A stretch of DNA of 60,974 bases, from positions 1 through 60,974 of IMG/VR virus record IMGVR_UViG_3300047510_002148. The stretch is one strand, 5' to 3'. The notes below the pieces were generated by a model. That model searched no databases. It was not told the origin of the DNA and saw only the letters and a list, made by a program, of their open reading frames with translations. Both the position numbers and the translations under genes were made by a program. Position 1 is the stretch's first letter; every line of letters begins with the position of its first letter. This document shows, piece after piece, positions 52,464-59,955 of this stretch. Source of the DNA: a virus.

Positions 52464-54172
52464 TACAATTTAAAAGTATCAAATGGAAAAACTTACTATC
52501 AACAGGCAATCACTTTACAGAAGTTAATCTTAACACCAACGCCAATACATTGATAGTAGGTTCTAATGGATCAGGTAAGTCAACATTACTTGATGCATTG
52601 TGTTTTGCATTGTTTGGTAAGGCCTTTCGCAACATTAACAAACCTAATCTGATTAATTCAATCAATGGTAAAGATTGTGTTGTAGAGTTAGAGTTTAATA
52701 CCAATAACAAGTCATACAAAATTGTTCGTGGTATTAAACCAAATGTTTTTGAAATCTACTGCAACAATGAACTACTGAACCAAGATGCGGCATCTAGAGA
52801 CTATCAAGAATACCTTGAACGATTTGTATTGAAACTAAATTATAAATCATTTACACAGATCGTAATTCTTGGTTCAGCCTCATTTACACCTTTCATGCAA
52901 TTGTCTGCATCAGATCGTCGTGCAATCATTGAAGACTTGTTAGACATTCAAATCTTTTCTACGATGAATTCTTTGGTGAAAGAAAGACTGTCTGCCAATA
53001 AAACTTTGATTGGTGATTTGAAGCATGAACTTGAATTGAACAAACAGAAGTATGATCTACAGAAGAAACATCTAGATCAATTGAAACAAAACAATGAAGA
53101 CAAGGTGAAAGAATATGAAAGTGAGATTGAATGTCATAGCAATACCGTATCCTCCTTACTTGAAACTGTTGCGACACTTACCCAACAGACAACCGGATTG
53201 CAACTGGTTACTGCTAGTAAAATTGACACAGAGGCTAAGGTCAAGAAAATTACAAAGCTTGAATCGCAGATTGAAAGCAACTTATCCAAATTTCAGAAAG
53301 ATATCAGTTTCTTTCAGACACATGATAATTGCCCAACATGTAGGCAAACCATTGCCAGTGAATTTAAAGAGGAAGAACTTAATGATCTCTCAGCTAAAGT
53401 CACTAGTTGCAAACATGGCCTCACAGAACTCGAAAAGAAACTGAATGAAGAACAGGCTAAGTTAAACGAGATTGCTGATATTCAGAAAGAAATAACTGAG
53501 AAACAAGTAGAGATTGCAAAGACGAATACCACAATTACTGAAACGAATAAATTGATTGATCGTTTGAGAAAAATGATTGCTGATCTTAAAGCAACGTCAG
53601 TATCGTCCACGCAAGAAGAACAACTGCTGCAAGAACTACGGGAGAGTTTGATAAAACAGCAATCGCACTTAAAAGAATTATTGCAAGAAAATACATATTA
53701 TGAGGTATCCTCTAATTTGTTAAAAGATACTGGTATCAAAACCAAAATCATAAAACAGTACTTGCCAGTAATCAATAAGTTAGTAAACAAGTATTTATCG
53801 TCACTAGATTTCTTTGTAAACTTTAACCTTGATGAATCGTTTAAAGAATCAATTAAGTCCAGACATCGTGACGATTTTTCGTACCATAACTTTTCTGAGG
53901 GTGAGAAACAAAGAATTGATATGGCATTGATGTTGACTTGGCGTGCTGTAGCTAAACTGAAGAATTCTGCAAATACAAATCTACTGATACTAGATGAGAC
54001 ATTTGATTCTTCACTTGATGCAAACGGCACAGAAGAGTTGATGAAGTTGTTACATATGTTAGAAGGTGTAAATATCTTTGTGATATCGCATAAAGGTGAT
54101 ATACTACAAGATAAGTTTAGTAATGTAATTCGTTTTGAGAAGGTAAAGAATTTTTCAAGGATAATAAAATGA
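52460..54172 (+). CDS. 46: Recombination endonuclease subunit gp46 (Rad50/SbcC-like; TTG start)
   Basis: 570 residues (T4: 560). TTG start overlapping the gene 47 stop (TTGA), with GAGG upstream. Walker A GSNGSGKS (34-41), zinc hook CPTC (291-294) at the tip of a coiled coil (residues about 165-415), signature FSEGEKQRIDMALML, Walker B LLILDETFDSSLD and switch VISHKGD. It runs closely parallel to T4 gp46 in sequence (QIVxLGxAxxTPFMxLS). ATP-dependent DNA-end processing with gp47. The end overlaps the deformylase gene by 4 nt. Confidence 0.96.
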   Translation: MIQFKSIKWKNLLSTGNHFTEVNLNTNANTLIVGSNGSGKSTLLDALCFALFGKAFRNINKPNLINSINGKDCVVELEFNTNNKSYKIVRGIKPNVFEIYCNNELLNQDAASRDYQEYLERFVLKLNYKSFTQIVILGSASFTPFMQLSASDRRAIIEDLLDIQIFSTMNSLVKERLSANKTLIGDLKHELELNKQKYDLQKKHLDQLKQNNEDKVKEYESEIECHSNTVSSLLETVATLTQQTTGLQLVTASKIDTEAKVKKITKLESQIESNLSKFQKDISFFQTHDNCPTCRQTIASEFKEEELNDLSAKVTSCKHGLTELEKKLNEEQAKLNEIADIQKEITEKQVEIAKTNTTITETNKLIDRLRKMIADLKATSVSSTQEEQLLQELRESLIKQQSHLKELLQENTYYEVSSNLLKDTGIKTKIIKQYLPVINKLVNKYLSSLDFFVNFNLDESFKESIKSRHRDDFSYHNFSEGEKQRIDMALMLTWRAVAKLKNSANTNLLILDETFDSSLDANGTEELMKLLHMLEGVNIFVISHKGDILQDKFSNVIRFEKVKNFSRIIK

Positions 54173-54738
54173 GTGAAATTTTAACAATTGATACTTCTGA
54201 AGAAGTAGTTAAGAAACAAGAGACAATAGAACCATTACCTTTATATGGTGAAAACTATGTAATGTTAGATGATGAGATACCTGAGTATACAGATCAGTTA
54301 CCTAATCCTGTAATGAATAAATTGATTGCACGATTGAAGATGACGATGAAACTGTATGGTGGTGTTGGTCTTTCTGCAAATCAATGTGGTGTATATGAAA
54401 GAGTGTTTGTAATTGGTACAGATCAGTTTCAGATGGCGTGTATCAATCCAAAAGTACTAGAAGTTTCTGGTGGAGTTGCCAAGGACAATGAAGGTTGTCT
54501 TTCTTTTCCAGGTTTGTTTTTGAAAGTAGAGAGGCCTGTGTCTGTACATGCAGAATATATTGATGAACAAGGGCAAGTACAAAGGAAATGGCTTGACGGT
54601 TTGACTGCAAGATGTTACCTTCATGAACTAGATCATATGAACGGTGTTAAGTTTACTTCTAAAGTAGGTAAAGTTTCTCTTTCTCAAGGTCGTAGGAAAC
54701 AAACCAAGATAATTAAAAGGGCACAGAGACGCAAATGA
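54169..54738 (+). CDS. def: Peptide deformylase
   Basis: 189 residues. All three family motifs are intact: GVGLSANQ (65-72), EGCLS (108-112) and HELDH (152-156); Cys110 and the two His bind the metal. The enzyme removes the N-formyl group from new proteins. The N-terminus has a non-enzymatic 30-residue extension and the C-terminus a basic tail (RRKQTKIIKRAQRRK). Phage deformylases are known in marine T4-like phages, where they are thought to favour turnover or supply of phage-encoded or organelle-type proteins. Here it opens a chain of three protein-modification genes, each overlapping the next by 4 nt. Confidence 0.95.
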   Translation: MSEILTIDTSEEVVKKQETIEPLPLYGENYVMLDDEIPEYTDQLPNPVMNKLIARLKMTMKLYGGVGLSANQCGVYERVFVIGTDQFQMACINPKVLEVSGGVAKDNEGCLSFPGLFLKVERPVSVHAEYIDEQGQVQRKWLDGLTARCYLHELDHMNGVKFTSKVGKVSLSQGRRKQTKIIKRAQRRK

Positions 54739-55343
54739 AAAGGCCAGTTGCTAAAAAATTAAATATACCAAAGTATGAAGGTGATGATAAACTTGATATT
54801 GCTGTAAAGTATATTGAAAACATGTCTCTGTCTTTAGTTAAGACAAAATACAATGATGGTAATTGGGAAGCTATCTCGTTGAGAGGTTATAGTTCTGATC
54901 CAGAAAATATTTTAAAACCTGGTGTATTAAAGTCAGGTATTGATGAATCAGAACTACAAGATACTTCTCTGAGAAGATTACCAGAGATGCAAGCCTTAAA
55001 TGAAATACTATATAAAATACCTGCAACCTTTGAACGAGTTCGTGTGATGCGTTTGAAGGCAGGTACTAAGATAGAAAAACATACCGATAAGATAGATAAG
55101 AGTATTGGATTTGATGATGGACAAATTGTTCGTATACACATTCCAATCAAAACTGATCCCAAAGTTATCTTCTCTTTGTATGAAGGAAAAGAAAAGATCG
55201 ACTTCTTTTTTGAGAAAGGCCATTACTACTATGCAGATGTGACCAAAGCTCATGAAGTACATAACACATGGGATCAAGATCGACTACATTTAGTAGTCGA
55301 CTGCTATTCAAACCCAACAATTAGGAAATTAATTCTAGAATGA
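54735..55343 (+). CDS. 2-oxoglutarate/Fe(II)-dependent hydroxylase, Asp/Asn-hydroxylase-like
   Basis: 202 residues. Pattern of the Asp/Asn beta-hydroxylase group: iron ligands H116 and D118 in IEKHTDKID, RIHIPI strand, then H176 in HEVHNTW and R183 in WDQDRLHLVVDC for 2-oxoglutarate. The target could be a protein Asp/Asn/Pro residue or a small molecule; the sequence does not say. It overlaps both the deformylase and the acetyltransferase genes by 4 nt, so the three are made together. Confidence 0.85.
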   Translation: MKRPVAKKLNIPKYEGDDKLDIAVKYIENMSLSLVKTKYNDGNWEAISLRGYSSDPENILKPGVLKSGIDESELQDTSLRRLPEMQALNEILYKIPATFERVRVMRLKAGTKIEKHTDKIDKSIGFDDGQIVRIHIPIKTDPKVIFSLYEGKEKIDFFFEKGHYYYADVTKAHEVHNTWDQDRLHLVVDCYSNPTIRKLILE

Positions 55344-55804
55344 AAATTGCAACACTTGAAAATTTAGATTCTGTAAAACTTACTTTTGCACCATATCAAA
55401 AAACATATTTTCCACACATTCGTTCTGATTACATTGCAAGAAAGATTCAAAGTGGTAATGTGGTTTATGAAGATGGAGTAGTGATCATCTTTGGTGTGTA
55501 TAAAAGAAAACAAAAGATAGGCAACACTGAAGCTCAAAAAGGTGATGCACACATTGGTCAAATTGTTACCTTAGAACAAGGCAATGGTGTTGCGTCTAAA
55601 GTATTACAAAAGTTTTTTGCCGAAATGAAAACAAATGTTTGGCTTACAGTTCGTGCCGAAAATCTTAGAGCAAGATCGTTCTATGTTAAAAACGGTATGA
55701 AAGAAGTCGGCACGATTAGTTGGTCTGACGGTAAGATACCAGGTGTTGTCTACCTCTATTCATCTCCAGCACATGCTGATTTTTCTTCGGTAACTACTGG
55801 TTGA
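55340..55804 (+). CDS. GNAT-family N-acetyltransferase
   Basis: 154 residues. Acetyl-CoA binding motif A: HIGQIVTLEQGNGVASKVLQ, containing Q80-G-N-G-V-A85 of the (Q/R)xxGx(G/A) type. Motif B: NLRARSFYVKNGMKEVG. The final strand VVYLYSS is typical. The substrate is unknown; small GNATs of this size include protein N-terminal acetyltransferases. Its last 49 nt are overlapped on the other strand by a possible small gene (55756-55869). Confidence 0.85.
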   Translation: MKIATLENLDSVKLTFAPYQKTYFPHIRSDYIARKIQSGNVVYEDGVVIIFGVYKRKQKIGNTEAQKGDAHIGQIVTLEQGNGVASKVLQKFFAEMKTNVWLTVRAENLRARSFYVKNGMKEVGTISWSDGKIPGVVYLYSSPAHADFSSVTTG

Positions 55805-55869
55805 TTGATTATTACCGGTGGTGGTACTTGCGTTGTGTTCAACAATAGTGTTATAATGAGTGAGTTCAT
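55756..55869 (-). CDS. Candidate antisense small protein (37 aa)
   Basis: The minus strand has ATG at 55869-55867 preceded by a perfect AGGAGG (55880-55875) at 5-nt spacing, 37 codons, and a TAG at 55758-55756. The product starts MNSLIITLLLNTTQVPPP (short hydrophobic stretch, then Pro-rich) and ends VVTEEKSACAGDE. It overlaps the GNAT 3' end. Upstream on the minus strand, TATACATA is a one-mismatch late element. No other minus-strand gene is visible in the window, so it could also be chance. Confidence 0.4.
   Translation of the reverse strand: MNSLIITLLLNTTQVPPPVIINQPVVTEEKSACAGDE
55849..55857 (+). promoter_or_regulatory. Extended -10 promoter candidate (TGTTATAAT) for the methyltransferase gene
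   Basis: TG-n-TATAAT in the gap between the GNAT and methyltransferase genes, about 70 nt upstream of the ATG at 55927. The -35 region (TTGCGT) is weak. Confidence 0.4.
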
Positions 55870-55926
55870 TTGTTCCTCCTAAATAATTATGTATAAAAAA
55901 ATGACACAACCAGAAGTGATATAGAT

Positions 55927-57504
55927 ATGACGAAATATTTTTACGAACGAAATACCGACTTTCTAAATTCAAACCTTAACAAATCATTTGAAGAGATTCT
56001 ATGGATGTCTATGGATGAATTTCGTCAATGGGTAATTGATATGCGAAAGGAAGTAGTTCGTCTTTGGGATGAACAAGGACAACCACCAAGAGTTGGCTGT
56101 AATGAGAATGAGATCATTGATCAGTTCAATGAAATGTCAACATATCCTGTACATAAGTTTCTTATGAAAGATGAATTGACAAATGAGTTAGATGTAATTC
56201 GTAACACTAGTATTACTGGTAATGCTGTTAATCAATGGTTTCCAACCATGATGAAAACAAAAATTAACTATACGAAAGATGTAGAGAAAGGCAAATCAAT
56301 CTATGATTACTTTGCCAAAGATGAATTGCTTGAAACATTTGTTACATATGCATCACGACATTTCAAAAGAGATTCTTTTTACAGTCATTCAACACCAGTA
56401 AAAGAAGGTCAAGTAATTTCAAACATAGGTTCTGTACCATTCAAAGTAACATCTGTTGAAAGTTTTGTTGAGTGGTTTGAATCAACAGCTCGTAAGTATG
56501 ATACACATGATTACTGGTTTGAAGGAACATCTGGTGATAATGAGTACACTGGTTATTGTGAAGAACTAAAGAATCAAAAGTATGTTTTGATTTCAAAGAA
56601 CGATCTTCTCAAACTAAATGTACCTGATCAATGCAAAACAAATGTTGATCATAAAGAGGCTCAAACATTTCGTATTCGTTTGTTCAAAAAGGGAAGTAAA
56701 ATATTTCCTGTAGGATTTAAAGCCTTTCGTGTTTCTTTTTGTCAATATGCAGTAAACTTTCCCCCACTGACTGCAAAATATCTCTATGAAAGATATACTG
56801 AACATATTAAGACACAAGAACAAATAAACATATATGATCCATCTTCTGGTTGGGGTGGTCGTTTACTTGGAGCTTTATCTGTAGATGATGCAAGAAACAT
56901 TCACTACATTGGTACTGATCCAAATACAGATCACAATACAGAGAATGGTAGAACTAAGTACCATGAGTTTGCTGATTTCTTCAATACAAAAACATATCGT
57001 GCAGTAGGCTTATTTCCTAAGACACACACATATGAAATTTACCAATTAGGTTCAGAAGAAATACACAAGAACAAAAACTTTCAGAAGTATAAAGGTAAAC
57101 TTGATTTGATATTTACTTCTCCACCATACTTTGCAAAAGAAGCATACTCACAAGATGCCGAACAGTCATACAAGAAATTCAATCAGTATGAATTGTGGAA
57201 AGAAGGATTTCTTCGCAAGACATTAGAAACTTGTGTTGAATGGCTTGCATCAGATCGGTATCTTCTTTGGAATATTGCCGATGCAGAATTTGGTGGAGAA
57301 ATGTTGCCTCTTGAACAAGACTCTATCGATATTTTGGAATCTTTAGGTATGCAATACAAAGGCAAACTTAAAATGAGTTTGGCACAAATGCCTGGTGGCA
57401 ACAGAGTTGATGCCGAAACAGGGTTGCCAAAATCTAAAAACTTCTGTAAAGTAAACGGTCTTTGGCTCAAATATGAACCGATTTTCGTATTTTACAAGGG
57501 TTAG
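55927..57504 (+). CDS. SAM-dependent DNA methyltransferase (SPPY type)
   Basis: 525 residues. Motif I DPSSGWGG (304-311), followed by YIGTDPN (acidic end of strand 2), and catalytic motif IV TSPPY (397-401): an amino-methyltransferase for N4-cytosine or N6-adenine. The N-terminal 290 residues have no assigned fold and may recognise DNA (EILWMSMDEFRQWVIDMRKE ...). Large SPPY methyltransferases of this kind occur in marine T4-like phages. No partner restriction endonuclease is seen, so this is probably a solitary protective or regulatory methylase. Ribosome site weak (AGAAG). Confidence 0.85.
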   Translation: MTKYFYERNTDFLNSNLNKSFEEILWMSMDEFRQWVIDMRKEVVRLWDEQGQPPRVGCNENEIIDQFNEMSTYPVHKFLMKDELTNELDVIRNTSITGNAVNQWFPTMMKTKINYTKDVEKGKSIYDYFAKDELLETFVTYASRHFKRDSFYSHSTPVKEGQVISNIGSVPFKVTSVESFVEWFESTARKYDTHDYWFEGTSGDNEYTGYCEELKNQKYVLISKNDLLKLNVPDQCKTNVDHKEAQTFRIRLFKKGSKIFPVGFKAFRVSFCQYAVNFPPLTAKYLYERYTEHIKTQEQINIYDPSSGWGGRLLGALSVDDARNIHYIGTDPNTDHNTENGRTKYHEFADFFNTKTYRAVGLFPKTHTYEIYQLGSEEIHKNKNFQKYKGKLDLIFTSPPYFAKEAYSQDAEQSYKKFNQYELWKEGFLRKTLETCVEWLASDRYLLWNIADAEFGGEMLPLEQDSIDILESLGMQYKGKLKMSLAQMPGGNRVDAETGLPKSKNFCKVNGLWLKYEPIFVFYKG

Positions 57505-57540
57505 TGAGTACTAACTTACTACAATATATAGTAGCAGTAC

Positions 57541-57558
57541 TGTTGTTTTTATACAACA
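57541..57558 (+). promoter_or_regulatory. 18-nt palindrome, copy 1 (operator-like)
   Basis: TGTTGTTTTTATACAACA: 6-bp arms TGTTGT / ACAACA around TTTTAT. It ends exactly 7 nt before the -35 box of the following promoter. An identical copy lies at 59871. Confidence 0.75.
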
Positions 57559-57565
57559 TCTCGTA

Positions 57566-57593
57566 TTGACAATTCCCCCATTTCTGATATAAT
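57566..57593 (+). promoter_or_regulatory. Sigma70-like promoter of the vWA-peptidase gene
   Basis: TTGACA (57566-57571), 16-nt spacer, TATAAT (57588-57593), followed by a TAGGAAC ribosome site ahead of the ATG at 57619. The -35 box lies in TTGACAATTCCCCC, identical to the second promoter at 59896. Confidence 0.85.
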
Positions 57594-57618
57594 AGTCGTA
57601 TATTCGATAGGAACTGTT

Positions 57619-59868
57619 ATGACTACATTTACTTCCCAAACTAAATCTCAGCTAGCTAAATTGCTTGCGACTGAGAATATTCGTATTGAACACCGTAAAA
57701 TGAATACGGCTGCATTTGATCCTAAAAACCGTGTTCTATACTGTCCCATTTGGAAAGATATGAGTGGCGATCTTTATGACCTTTTGATGGGTCACGAAGT
57801 CGGTCACGCTCTTTATACACCTGCACAAGGTTGGCATGATGCCGTTTGTGACAATGGTAAGAATTTCAAGGCATTTTTGAATGTTATTGAAGATGCCCGT
57901 ATTGAGAAGAAAATCAAACGCAAGTATCCTGGTTTGCGTCCTTCTTTTGTCCGTGCATACAAAACTCTAATGGATCAAGACTTCTTTGGTATTGGAAACA
58001 AAGATATCAATGATCTGTCTTTCATTAACCGTTTGAATCTCTACACTAAATCTGATTATACTCTGTCTGTTACTTTCGGTGCAGAAGAAAAAGATTTGGT
58101 TGACCGTGTTCGTGCTTGTGAAACTTGGGATGATGTAATCAAAATCACTGGTGAAGTCTGGGATTATTCCAAGAAAGAACAAGAAGAACAATTCAATTTC
58201 AATTATGATTCTCCCATGGATGATGCTGAATTCTCTGAAGGTCAAGAATTTGATGACGGCGAATCTTTTGGTGATGATTATGACGAATCAGAAAATGTTG
58301 AAGGTAAAGGTTCGGCCGAAGGTGATACTGATGACGATGGCGATGATGACTTCGATGAAGAAGGTAATGAAATTAATCGTTTCAAAGATTCTTCTCCTTG
58401 TGAATCATTTGATGAACCAGTTTGCGAAACTGACAATAACTTCCGTAATCGTGAGAGTGATCTTCTTGATGAAAAATCAAAAGACTATCTGTATCTAACA
58501 TTACCAAAACCTGTTATGAAACAGATTGTCACACCTGCAAAACGAGTTCATGAGCAGATCGAACAAGATCGCAATTCACGATTCTCTGATGCACAAAAGT
58601 GCAAACTTGAGTCTTTGATTCAAGAGTTCAAGAAACGCAATGAGAAATATGTTTCGCTTCTTGTCAAAGAATTTGAGATGAAGAAAGCTGCATCTCGTTT
58701 TGCAAAGGCAAAGGTTGCGAACACTGGCGATATTGATGTATCTCGCATCTACAAGTATCAGGTAGATGACAATATCTTCCGTAAAGTAATGCGTGTACCC
58801 AAAGGTAAATCGCACGGTCTTGTTCTTCTTCTTGATCGTTCTGGTTCTATGAATGATAACATGGCTGGTTCTATTGAACAGATTCTTGTGCTTACATCGT
58901 TTTGCCGCAAAGTGAATATTCCTTTTGTCGTTTACGGTTTCGGTGATCAAGTTCTCGTTCGTAATACTTGTGACTTTCCGAATGAGTTTTCGCCTAATGC
59001 TAAAGATCGTATTACTGAGCGTATTGCTTGCTTTAGTACGAACCCGAAAGAACTTCAAATGGGTACCGTGTTTTTGCGTGAGTATATGAATTCTAAAATG
59101 TCCAATTCAGAGTACACTAAAGTACTCCGTAACATGGTTCAATTGATGAATTCTTATGGTACTGATCGTTTGTTTTCTGCTTCAATGTCAGAATCATTGA
59201 GTAACACACCAATGAATCAGGCTATGATTGCTCTTGCCAATCTTACTAACGAGTTTCGCAAAGTGAACAATCTTGACATTGTAAACACCGTTTTGATTCA
59301 CGATGGTGATTCTGATTTTTGCAATTACTACTACAACCCTACCATCGAAAAGTCTTGGCATGTAAGTGGTATCAGTTATCAGTACACTAATGTCTTTATC
59401 GTTGACAAGTCTACCAAGAAAGAATATCAAGTTAAACGAGCAGAAGATATTCAACCACAGATCATGAACTGGTATTCTGATAAAACTGGTTCAAAGATTT
59501 TCGGTTTCTTTGTGTCTACTTCCAATCGTTCTGCTATTCCGAATATGATTCGTGACCACTATGTCGATGAAAAAGGTAATGATCTGAACAATCGTTCAAT
59601 TTACAAAGATTGGGAATCATCTAAAGAGAAAGTGAATCTTCTTGTGAAAGAATTCAAGAAAGAAAAACTTTTGATCTCGTACAAACCTGGTTACAATAAG
59701 TTCTTTCTGATTTCTGGTGGCAAAGACCTTAAGATTGAAGATGAAGATTTTACTGTAGAAGGCAAAGTTACTGCATCAAAACTTGCCAATGCGTTTCTGA
59801 AACACAATCAAAAACGCCAAGTGAGCCGTGTACTAGTCTCGAAATTCATTGATGGGATTGCGGTCTAG
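57619..59868 (+). CDS. vWA-domain protein with N-terminal HExxH metallopeptidase-like domain (CobT-like)
   Basis: 749 residues. N-terminal domain: HEVGH (59-63) in LMGHEVGHALYTPAQ and NVIEDARIEKKIKRKYPG with E91/D92 as a possible third zinc ligand: a gluzincin-like arrangement. A strongly acidic stretch (residues about 200-255: FDDGESFGDDYDESE ...). C-terminal von Willebrand A domain: GLVLLLDRSGSMNDN with MIDAS D406-x-S408-x-S410. Relatives in marine T4-like phages are labelled peptidase or CobT-like. With the MoxR/CobS-like ATPase next door it forms an AAA+/vWA pair of the type used to remodel proteins or insert metals. Actual substrate unknown. Confidence 0.85.
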   Translation: MTTFTSQTKSQLAKLLATENIRIEHRKMNTAAFDPKNRVLYCPIWKDMSGDLYDLLMGHEVGHALYTPAQGWHDAVCDNGKNFKAFLNVIEDARIEKKIKRKYPGLRPSFVRAYKTLMDQDFFGIGNKDINDLSFINRLNLYTKSDYTLSVTFGAEEKDLVDRVRACETWDDVIKITGEVWDYSKKEQEEQFNFNYDSPMDDAEFSEGQEFDDGESFGDDYDESENVEGKGSAEGDTDDDGDDDFDEEGNEINRFKDSSPCESFDEPVCETDNNFRNRESDLLDEKSKDYLYLTLPKPVMKQIVTPAKRVHEQIEQDRNSRFSDAQKCKLESLIQEFKKRNEKYVSLLVKEFEMKKAASRFAKAKVANTGDIDVSRIYKYQVDDNIFRKVMRVPKGKSHGLVLLLDRSGSMNDNMAGSIEQILVLTSFCRKVNIPFVVYGFGDQVLVRNTCDFPNEFSPNAKDRITERIACFSTNPKELQMGTVFLREYMNSKMSNSEYTKVLRNMVQLMNSYGTDRLFSASMSESLSNTPMNQAMIALANLTNEFRKVNNLDIVNTVLIHDGDSDFCNYYYNPTIEKSWHVSGISYQYTNVFIVDKSTKKEYQVKRAEDIQPQIMNWYSDKTGSKIFGFFVSTSNRSAIPNMIRDHYVDEKGNDLNNRSIYKDWESSKEKVNLLVKEFKKEKLLISYKPGYNKFFLISGGKDLKIEDEDFTVEGKVTASKLANAFLKHNQKRQVSRVLVSKFIDGIAV

Positions 59869-59870
59869 AG

Positions 59871-59888
59871 TGTTGTTTTTATACAACA
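59871..59888 (+). promoter_or_regulatory. 18-nt palindrome, copy 2 (operator-like)
   Basis: Identical to 57541-57558 (TGTTGTTTTTATACAACA) and again 7 nt upstream of TTGACA. Confidence 0.75.
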
Positions 59889-59915
59889 GAGGGGGTTGAC
59901 AATTCCCCCTTTTTT
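59888..59915 (+). terminator. Terminator of the vWA gene overlapping the next promoter
   Basis: Stem AGAGGGGG (59888-59895) with CCCCCTTT (59905-59912, one G-U pair), loop TTGACAATT, followed by more T residues. The loop is the -35 region of the AAA+ gene promoter. Confidence 0.65.
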
Positions 59916-59924
59916 CGTTATAAT
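59896..59924 (+). promoter_or_regulatory. Consensus sigma70-like promoter of the AAA+ gene
   Basis: TTGACA (59896-59901), 17-nt spacer, TATAAT (59919-59924): a perfect match to the bacterial consensus. GATAGGAG precedes the ATG at 59956. Confidence 0.9.
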
Positions 59925-59955
59925 GTTTTATATACTTTGATAGGAGTTCTATATT

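Noticed and set aside
57500-57515. Hairpin GTTAGT-GAGT-ACTAAC after the methyltransferase gene as a terminator.
   Set aside because: The stem is short and no T run follows.
59392-59420. TTGACA-N17-TATCAA promoter inside the vWA gene.
   Set aside because: It lies deep in coding sequence with no start codon and ribosome site behind it; likely chance.
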